Source: Paludibaculum fermentans_A (GTDB taxonomy: Bacteria; Acidobacteriota; Terriglobia; Bryobacterales; Bryobacteraceae). Taken from it: a stretch of 64,000 nt of DNA. Below are positions 58,373 through 64,000 of the stretch, piece by piece. The stretch lies in assembly GCF_051172195.1 (NCBI RefSeq), contig NZ_JBPJAQ010000001.1, positions 6,510,001 to 6,574,000 of the forward strand, read 5' to 3'. Below the pieces are notes generated by a model that saw nothing but the letters and a program-made list of their open reading frames with translations, had not been told where the DNA came from and searched no databases. How positions within the stretch are numbered: position 1 is the first letter of the stretch; every line of letters begins with the position of its first letter. The position numbers and the translations under genes are program-made.

Positions 58373-61060
58373 CTACTCGCTTCGTAGGGTTTCGGCTGGA
58401 TCTGTCCGGGCAGCCCTCAACGCTGGGTGCAATCCTGCAATCGCTGCGGTGACGGCCAGAATCATGATTGGCACCACAACGGCCGATGGATCGGTTGCTT
58501 TCACGTTGTATAGAAGCTTCTCGATCAAACGCGAGCTGGCTATGCCGGCCACGACACCCGCGGTTCCACCCAGTGTCAACATCCAGGCAGCGCGGCCGGT
58601 GACCGCTTTCACCACCTCGGCCCCCTGGGCACCTAATGCGATGCGGATTCCTATTTCGCGGCGCTGCGATGTTACCGATGAGTTCAGGACACCATAGAGT
58701 CCGATGGCCGCCAGAATCAAGGCCACGAGTGCGAAGAATCCCGACAGGCTGGCCAGGAGGCGTTCTCGCACCAGATGCCATTGGACGAAGCTCTCCTGGA
58801 GTTCGATGTTCCGGACGCGCAGGCCCGACTGCCCGCTCGCAATGGCTCTCCGCAGGCTGGGCGCCGCAGCCAAGGGGTCGGTGGAAGTGCGAACCAGCAG
58901 AGTGGCGTTGGTGCGTTTGCCGATGGGCACAAAGACGGTGGGCCGGATCGCCTCGCGCAGGTCACCGTACGCGGCGTCGCGCACGACGCCCAGGATCTCC
59001 ACCGGTACGAGCTTGTCCTTGCCTTGCAGCATGTGGACCACCCTTCCGGTCGCGTTGCCCCCGTTGAAGTAGACCCTGGCAAACATCTCATTCACGATGC
59101 CGGTCCCCGCCACAACCCGATTCTGCTCGTCGAGCCGCGGGGTTTCGTCGCCCGGGCGGAAGTCCCGGCCGCTGATCATGCCGATCCGCATGGTGTCGAA
59201 GAATCCGGGCGTGACACCCAGAAAGTAAGGTGGCTTCGTTTCGTCGGAGCGGCCCGGCAGTCGGACAGTGGCCGTCCAGTGGTTGTTCGACAACAGCGGC
59301 CAGCCCGCTGCCGTGGCCGAGGTCACACCGGGCATCTCCCGGATCCTATCGGCGATCGCCGACCAGTCAGGCCGGCTGGCCGCGCTGGTGCCAAGCACCA
59401 GGACACGCTGCGGCGAAAAGCCGATGGGCCGGTTCGACAGGCTTTGGAAGGTGGAGACAAAGAGGCCCGCGATGAACAAGACCAGGACGCTGAAGGCTGC
59501 CTGGCAGGCCAGGAGCGTATGCATTAAGGGGCGGCGCGATTGCCGTGTGCGCGTACCTTTTAGCGCCTGGATGGGATCGGCCGCGGAGGCACGCAGAGCC
59601 GGAACCAGGCCGAACAGTACAGTTACGGTCAACGCCAGGCCAAGGCTGAATACCAGCTCGCGCCAGCCTGTCTGGAGCACCATCCGCACCGGGTCGGCGG
59701 GCACACGCAGCATGGAGGTGACAGCCGGGGCACCCCAAGCCGCGAAGATCATACCAAGGCCGGCAGCTGCAATGGAGATCATCAGGCTCTCAACAAAGAG
59801 GAGTTGCAGCAAGCGGCCGCGGCCGGCGCCGATGGAAACCCGCAATGCCAGTTCCCTGGCCCGGGCTTCGGCTTGGGCCGTCAGCAGGCTGGCTACGTTG
59901 GCACAGGCGACCAGCAGGACCAGCATCACCAGTCCGCTGAGGATGTAGAGCGGCTGGCGGTATTGCCGCTGCAAGTGCGAAGCGCCGGAACCGGCGGGTT
60001 GCACGAGGATCCGCTGGCTGAGCATCCTGTCGATCTCGTGTTGCGGCGTGCCGGTGTGGAGCGTACTGATGCGCCCTTTCTGCTCCTCAGTGAACACCTG
60101 CTGTAGGGGTTGCTGGATCTGCTCCGCGGTGATGCCCGGGAGGGGGCGCAGCCAGGCGCGGAACCAGCTCCAACCCGGGCTGTTCAGGGCCTGGACATTC
60201 ATCGTCGCGGGTATAAAGAGATCGGTGACTTCGCCCGGCTCAGTGCCAATGAAGCCCTCGGGCCCGGCGCCGATGATTTCGTACTGTCCCCCAGCCAGGC
60301 GGAAGGTGCTGCCGATGGCTTTGGGGTCGCGCGAAAAGTGGCGGGTCCAGTAGTCGTAGGAGATGACGGCGACCGGGCTTCCGCCCGGGGCGCGATCATC
60401 ATCAGGCATCAGCAACCTGCCGGCCGCGGGCTTCAAACCCATGACGGTGAAGAAGTTGCCCGATACGAACTGACGCCAGGCTCGCTCGGAATCCTGGTCA
60501 CCGCGGAACAGCAACTCCTGGCGGGCACTCATCCCGACGACCATGACCTCAGCTCGATTCTTCAGCGTTTCGCGGTAGCGGAGGAAAGTGGGATAGTCGA
60601 ACTCGTCCAGTATGTCGGGACGGCCTTCCCGGTCAATAAAGGTGGTCTCGAGGTAGAAGAGCCTGTTCGGTTCGGACACGGGCAGTTTGCGCAAAAAGAG
60701 GGCGTCCACGAGCCGGAAGGCGGTTGTGGTGGCGCCTGCCGCGAGAGCTAGCGAGAGGATCGCGGTTGCGCTGGAAAGAGGGTGTTTTTTCAACTGCCGC
60801 CAGCCGAAGATGACGTCGGAGCCGATGGCGGAAATCGAAGGGAGTCCGAACTGATCGCGGTAGGATTCCTTGACCGCTTCCATGGGGCCGAAGTCGATTC
60901 GGGCCTGCCGGCGGGCTTCCTCCGGGGACAGGCCGCTCAGGATGTAGTCCTCAGTGGAGGCCTCGAGGTGGGCCTCGAACTCCTGGCGCATGCGCTGCTC
61001 GTGGCGGCGAGCGGACAGGGATCCGGCGATGCGGGCGAACCAACGGCGGAGGGGCCTCAC
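58373..61060 (-). CDS. ADOP-type FtsX/MacB-like permease (second copy)
   Basis: This 895-aa permease has the same plan as the protein at 3736-6390 but is clearly diverged. The prefix domain ends DFGPMEAVKESYRDQFGLPS, and the first MacB unit has SSATAILSLALAAGATTTAF with DALFLRKLPV. The middle membrane block has YILSGLVMLVLLVACANVAS. The second unit ends with REIGIRIALGAQGAEVVKAV and RAARTDPAETLRSE. The start is a GTG overlapping the padR stop by 4 bases, so the two are coupled. It is an orphan permease without an ATPase nearby. Function unknown. Confidence 0.93.
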   Translation of the reverse strand: MRPLRRWFARIAGSLSARRHEQRMRQEFEAHLEASTEDYILSGLSPEEARRQARIDFGPMEAVKESYRDQFGLPSISAIGSDVIFGWRQLKKHPLSSATAILSLALAAGATTTAFRLVDALFLRKLPVSEPNRLFYLETTFIDREGRPDILDEFDYPTFLRYRETLKNRAEVMVVGMSARQELLFRGDQDSERAWRQFVSGNFFTVMGLKPAAGRLLMPDDDRAPGGSPVAVISYDYWTRHFSRDPKAIGSTFRLAGGQYEIIGAGPEGFIGTEPGEVTDLFIPATMNVQALNSPGWSWFRAWLRPLPGITAEQIQQPLQQVFTEEQKGRISTLHTGTPQHEIDRMLSQRILVQPAGSGASHLQRQYRQPLYILSGLVMLVLLVACANVASLLTAQAEARARELALRVSIGAGRGRLLQLLFVESLMISIAAAGLGMIFAAWGAPAVTSMLRVPADPVRMVLQTGWRELVFSLGLALTVTVLFGLVPALRASAADPIQALKGTRTRQSRRPLMHTLLACQAAFSVLVLFIAGLFVSTFQSLSNRPIGFSPQRVLVLGTSAASRPDWSAIADRIREMPGVTSATAAGWPLLSNNHWTATVRLPGRSDETKPPYFLGVTPGFFDTMRIGMISGRDFRPGDETPRLDEQNRVVAGTGIVNEMFARVYFNGGNATGRVVHMLQGKDKLVPVEILGVVRDAAYGDLREAIRPTVFVPIGKRTNATLLVRTSTDPLAAAPSLRRAIASGQSGLRVRNIELQESFVQWHLVRERLLASLSGFFALVALILAAIGLYGVLNSSVTSQRREIGIRIALGAQGAEVVKAVTGRAAWMLTLGGTAGVVAGIASSRLIEKLLYNVKATDPSAVVVPIMILAVTAAIAGLHPALRAARTDPAETLRSE

Positions 61061-61419
61061 GAGAGGTCCTCCGCGGTCACCTTACAGAAGCGGCTGATGA
61101 TGGCGGCCGTCTGGTCCCAGTGTTCGGTCTCGGTCTGGAGTTGGCGGCGGCCGACGGCGGTCAGTTCGTAGTAGCGGGCTTTGCGGTTGTTCTCCGATGT
61201 GCCCCAGGCGGATGAGATCGCCCCTTCCTGCTCGAGTTTGAGGAGCAAGGGATACAGCGTCCCTTGGTTGACGAAGAGCAGCTCGCCGCTGATCTGGCTG
61301 ATCCGCCGGGAGATGCCATAGCCGTGCAAAGGCCCCAGGACCTCAAGCGTCTTGAGGACCATGAGCGCGAGACTTCCTTGCGGGACGTCCGTTCGGTTTT
61401 GTGACTTCGGGCTCTCCAT
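61057..61419 (-). CDS. PadR-family transcriptional regulator (second copy)
   Basis: This 120-aa PadR regulator has the hallmark phrases TDVPQGSLALMVLKTLEVLG, LLFVNQGTLYPLLLKLEQEG and WGTSENNRKARYYELTAVGR. The last is almost identical to that of the first PadR, so the two are paralogues. It precedes and overlaps the permease gene, reversing nothing in the usual order. A different operator is suggested upstream: direct repeats and a small inverted repeat at 61418-61465 rather than the TCTAGTGG arms. No ribosome site is evident. Confidence 0.92.
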   Translation of the reverse strand: MESPKSQNRTDVPQGSLALMVLKTLEVLGPLHGYGISRRISQISGELLFVNQGTLYPLLLKLEQEGAISSAWGTSENNRKARYYELTAVGRRQLQTETEHWDQTAAIISRFCKVTAEDLS

Positions 61420-61465
61420 TGGGTAACCAACAAGAAGCCTAATGCTTCTCTATTGGGAAAGCAAC
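61418..61465 (-). promoter_or_regulatory. Direct repeats and inverted repeat at the second padR start
   Basis: ATTGGGTAACCAAC (61418-61431) and ATTGGGAAAGCAAC (61452-61465) are near-identical, 34 bases apart. Between them AGAAGC and GCTTCT (61433-61449) form a perfect 6-bp inverted repeat with a 5-base centre. The first repeat overlaps the start codon. This is probably the autoregulatory operator. Confidence 0.5.
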
Positions 61466-61492
61466 AGGAGTCCGTGTAACAAAACGGCCGGG

Positions 61493-62146
61493 CTACTCCA
61501 AAAGGCTGGCCGGCAGGCTGAGTTGGCCGTTCAACCGGGCTCGTAGCAGAGCAGGCACATCGCTGGCGTGCTTCACTTCCAACACTTCACAACCAGCCGC
61601 ACGGCCGCTGGCGATGCCTGGCCCGGAATCTTCCAGCACAATCGCCGAGCTGACGCCTAGGCGCTGCATGGCTGTCAGATAGGGTTCAGGATGTGGTTTA
61701 AGGTTTGTAACCTCGTCACCATAAACGGTCGCCTGAAAGCAGTCTAAGACCTTTTCTGTCTCCAGGATGGCGCGAATCTCTGAAGTAGCACTGGAAGTAA
61801 CCACAGCAAGTGGAATGGAGTGCAGCTCTTCGAGTAGCGCCTTGGTCTCCGCTGAGATCAATCCGCCGCGGGTTGCTCGCTCTGCAAATAGCTTCTTTTT
61901 CAATGGATAAGTAGGCCACAGTTCATCCAATGAGCGAGGTGGAGTGGAAACCCGGCCCAGAGCCTCCAGGAAGGCCTTGTCCGAGATACCAATACAGTGT
62001 GCGCTGTAAGCTTCCCAGGTGATAGAGACACCCAGGGTCTGGAGAGCTTCGTTCCAGCACGACCAGTGAAGTGGTTCAGTGTCAGCTAGAACCCCATCGA
62101 AATCGAAGAGGATAGCTTCTATTTGTGAATGCATCTCTTGAAGCAC
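61493..62146 (-). CDS. HAD-superfamily phosphatase (beta-phosphoglucomutase-like)
   Basis: This 217-aa cytoplasmic HAD hydrolase has motif I LFDFDGVLADTEPLH (both catalytic Asp), motif II VVTSSATS, a Lys in LKPHPEPY (motif III) and motif IV VLEDSGPGI. The cap after motif I is the C1 helical type seen in beta-phosphoglucomutase and small phosphatases; either activity is possible. It starts at a GTG sharing one base with the M48 stop (TAGTG), or at an ATG 12 bases inside. It is cotranscribed with the M48 gene. Confidence 0.88.
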   Translation of the reverse strand: MLQEMHSQIEAILFDFDGVLADTEPLHWSCWNEALQTLGVSITWEAYSAHCIGISDKAFLEALGRVSTPPRSLDELWPTYPLKKKLFAERATRGGLISAETKALLEELHSIPLAVVTSSATSEIRAILETEKVLDCFQATVYGDEVTNLKPHPEPYLTAMQRLGVSSAIVLEDSGPGIASGRAAGCEVLEVKHASDVPALLRARLNGQLSLPASLLE

Positions 62147-63522
62147 TATTGGAAGCGGATCGACCGCGTCATCTGCTGGAAGACCGGCTCCAATTTCGCA
62201 TAATCCGGTTCCGGTGACACGAAGACCAGGTAGTGGAGGGACGAGCCCCGGTCGATGGTCACCACAATGTCGACTTCCTTGGTGCCCGCATAGGGCGAAT
62301 CGGAGCCAAGCTTGGTCACCAGCGCCTTGGCTCCGCCGATGGTGACCTGCTGCGGCTGTTCTACCACCTTCATCCCGGCATTCTGCTGGGCCATGCCTTG
62401 CAGCAGTTTCTGGGTATCCCCCTGGAGGTCCACCTTCTGGCCGGACGGCGCCTGGGCGACATTCACCATCACGCCGTAGCCGATGAAGGACTGGACGCGA
62501 CCTTCGGCCGGCGCCAGGGTAAGCGAGTTCTGTTCAGTGGTCTCCTGCCAGTTCGAGGGGTAAGAGAGGCTGAGCCCGTTGGCCTGGGCGGTCTTCATGG
62601 TGGAGGAAACCGGGACGCTGGTGGGTTTCTGGGCGTTGGGCAACTGTGCGGGGGCAGAGGCGCCGGCGCTACTTCCCTGCCCTTTGGCCACCTTTTTCGG
62701 CGCCGCCGGCAGCCCGTCGACGAAGGCCTGCATCTTCTTCAGGTCGCCGGCCTGCGAACTGTACGGACCACGCGCCATGTAAGGTAACTGGTCTTCGATG
62801 GCTTTGACGCGATTGCCCGGATTCGGGTGATCCGACATGAACTGCGAGAACTTGCTGCTGCCGGATTTACCCATCTCGGCTTCGAGCTTCTCGAAGAAGC
62901 GAGCCAGTTCGAGGGGGTTGTAGCCGGCCTTGGCCATTGTATGGGCGCCCAGCAGATCGGCGTCACTTTCGGCGCCGCGCGAGAATTTCAGGAGGACGGA
63001 GTTGGCGCCGAGGCCGATGCCGAGCTGGGCGAGCTGGCCGGCCAAGGTACCTCCGGCGACGACTCCAGCGAGCATGGCGGGCAACTGGATGAGCTGGGCC
63101 TTGGAGGCCTGATTGGTGCCATGGCGCAGGACGACGTGGGAAAGTTCGTGCGCGAGTACACCGGCGATCTGGGCCTCGTTATCGGCCGCCTTGATGAGGC
63201 CGGTATGGACGAACATGGGTCCGCCAGGCAGGGCAAAGGCGTTGATGCTGGGTTCCTGGACCACTTTGAAGAAGTAGGGGTAGTCGTCCAGACCGCCCTG
63301 TTTCACCAGGCGATCGCCAATCTTGTTGATGTAGTCGGTCAGCTCCTTGTTCTGGACAATGGTCATCTGCTGCTCGACCTGCTGGGCGTATTCGCGCCCC
63401 ATCTGGACGTCCTGCTCTTTGCTGAAGAAGTTCGGCCAGCTGGGCTTAGGCAGTTTCTTCTGTCCGGCAGCCAGCAGGACCACCGCGGTGAACAGGGATA
63501 CAACAATCAAACGTCTACGCAT
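62146..63522 (-). CDS. M48-family metalloprotease, exported (BepA/LoiP-like)
   Basis: This 458-aa protein has signal peptide MRRRLIVVSLFTAVVLLAAG and an M48 domain with HELSHVVLRHG (zinc site 125-129). The third ligand Glu is in GAESDADLLGAHTMAKAGYN, and SDHPNPGNRVKAIE is typical of periplasmic M48 proteases. A proline/Ser/Gln-rich linker leads to a C-terminal domain (from LSLSYPSNWQ) of about 130 residues. Such proteases help maintain the outer membrane. The start at 63522 has an AGGAG ribosome site; an in-frame ATG at 63600 would overlap the divergent ilvE promoter. Confidence 0.92.
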   Translation of the reverse strand: MRRRLIVVSLFTAVVLLAAGQKKLPKPSWPNFFSKEQDVQMGREYAQQVEQQMTIVQNKELTDYINKIGDRLVKQGGLDDYPYFFKVVQEPSINAFALPGGPMFVHTGLIKAADNEAQIAGVLAHELSHVVLRHGTNQASKAQLIQLPAMLAGVVAGGTLAGQLAQLGIGLGANSVLLKFSRGAESDADLLGAHTMAKAGYNPLELARFFEKLEAEMGKSGSSKFSQFMSDHPNPGNRVKAIEDQLPYMARGPYSSQAGDLKKMQAFVDGLPAAPKKVAKGQGSSAGASAPAQLPNAQKPTSVPVSSTMKTAQANGLSLSYPSNWQETTEQNSLTLAPAEGRVQSFIGYGVMVNVAQAPSGQKVDLQGDTQKLLQGMAQQNAGMKVVEQPQQVTIGGAKALVTKLGSDSPYAGTKEVDIVVTIDRGSSLHYLVFVSPEPDYAKLEPVFQQMTRSIRFQ

Positions 63523-63548
63523 CGGCACCCTCTCCTTTCGATGCTGGC

Positions 63549-63554
63549 ATAATG
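63549..63554 (+). promoter_or_regulatory. -10 box placed for a leaderless ilvE transcript
   Basis: CATAAT (5 of 6 to TATAAT) ends 5 bases before the ilvE ATG at 63560, so transcription would start at or next to the A of the start codon. No Shine-Dalgarno sequence or convincing -35 is present. Confidence 0.45.
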
Positions 63555-63559
63555 ATTCT

Positions 63560-64000
63560 ATGACGCCTACAGAAAAAATATGGCACAACGGGCGCTTCAT
63601 TGGCTGGGATGAAGCGAAGATTCACGTCTTGTCGCATGTCGTTAGCTACGGCAGCTCGGTATTCGAGGGTGTTCGTTGCTATGAGACTCTGAACGGACCT
63701 GCCATATTCCGCCTTCGTGAGCACACCCGCCGCCTATTGGATTCAGCCCGGATCTACCGGGTTCCAGTAGACTTCTCCCTGGACCTTCTGGTGGAGGCTC
63801 AGATCGAACTTGTACGCGTCAATAAGCTTCGTTCCTGCTACATACGTCCCATTATCCTGCGCGGCTACGGCGGCGTGGGGGTGCTGCCCGCCAACAATCC
63901 CACCGAGGTCTATCTGGCCTGCTGGGAATGGGGCAAGTACCTGGGCGATGACGCCATGGCCGACGGTGTGGATGTCTGCATCTCGTCCTGGAACCGGATT
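63560..64000 (+). CDS. ilvE: Branched-chain amino acid aminotransferase, 5' part (cut by window edge)
   Basis: This is the first 147 residues of a class IV PLP-dependent aminotransferase of the IlvE type, which makes or degrades Leu, Ile and Val by transfer of the amino group to 2-oxoglutarate. Recognisable features are the start KIWHNGRFIGWDEAKIHVLS, HVVSYGSSVFEGVRCYET, FRLREHTRRLLDSARIY, and YIRPIILRGYGGVGVLPANN. The PLP lysine would lie beyond the window. The phrase order and start match bacterial IlvE proteins, although D-amino-acid transaminase-like members exist. Divergent from the M48 gene with 37 bases between starts. Confidence 0.92.
   Translation, partial: MTPTEKIWHNGRFIGWDEAKIHVLSHVVSYGSSVFEGVRCYETLNGPAIFRLREHTRRLLDSARIYRVPVDFSLDLLVEAQIELVRVNKLRSCYIRPIILRGYGGVGVLPANNPTEVYLACWEWGKYLGDDAMADGVDVCISSWNRI

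Overview
The window is GC-rich chromosomal DNA of a Gram-negative bacterium. It most likely comes from an acidobacterium of the Solibacter/Bryobacter type (Acidobacteriota). I base this on two PadR plus duplicated orphan permease (ADOP) pairs, a C-terminal domain of the Solibacter TIGR03437 type on a CHRD protein, several FG-GAP/CRTAC1 proteins, SBBP beta-propeller and FecR/Trp-Tyr-rich exported proteins, and the dense, short-spaced gene packing. No phage, insertion sequence, CRISPR array, rRNA or tRNA was recognised. Both edges cut genes: an efflux adaptor on the left and a branched-chain aminotransferase on the right.

Layout. 1-7.3 kb: an RND-type efflux adaptor and TolC-like channel (minus), divergent from an OsmC-like peroxidase across a perfect 14-bp palindrome; an ECF sigma factor with its zinc anti-sigma factor; a PadR regulator with an inverted-repeat operator, followed by an ADOP permease; an unknown exported protein. 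7.3-13.6 kb (minus): a four-gene extracellular electron transfer cluster, consisting of an OmcA/MtrC-like decaheme cytochrome, an MtrA/DmsE-like decaheme cytochrome, an MtrB/PioB-like outer-membrane barrel and a tetraheme periplasmic cytochrome. 14-22 kb: glycosyltransferase, GH95 fucosidase with a perfect 18-bp palindrome beside its start, PspC protein, M14 carboxypeptidase, unknown protein, CHRD protein. 22.3-30.8 kb: an operon of an FG-GAP/TPR protein, a membrane-anchored pentaheme cytochrome with a TPR tail, a CRTAC1 protein and a sugar isomerase-like protein.

31.0-44.7 kb: the most notable locus, eight tightly packed co-directional genes. They encode a DUF4159-like protein, a membrane vWA protein, a small caspase-like (clan CD) protein, a TPR-gluzincin metalloprotease, a MoxR AAA+ ATPase, a DUF58 protein, a BatA-like vWA membrane protein and a giant Gln/Gly-rich membrane protein. 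Five of the seven junctions have gaps of 2 to 8 bases or less and three overlap by 4 bases, so they probably work as one MoxR/vWA assembly with two built-in proteases. 44.9-64 kb: a matrixin-type metalloprotease with a small exported partner, an Nramp-USP fusion with a DtxR/MntR-like site at its start, a YfhO-like membrane protein, a FecR-domain protein, an SBBP protein, a second PadR-ADOP pair, a HAD phosphatase, an M48 protease and the start of ilvE.

A recurring feature is that operators or -10 boxes lie within a few bases of start codons that lack a Shine-Dalgarno sequence (padR, GH95, mntH, the SBBP gene, ilvE). This suggests that leaderless or near-leaderless mRNAs are common here.
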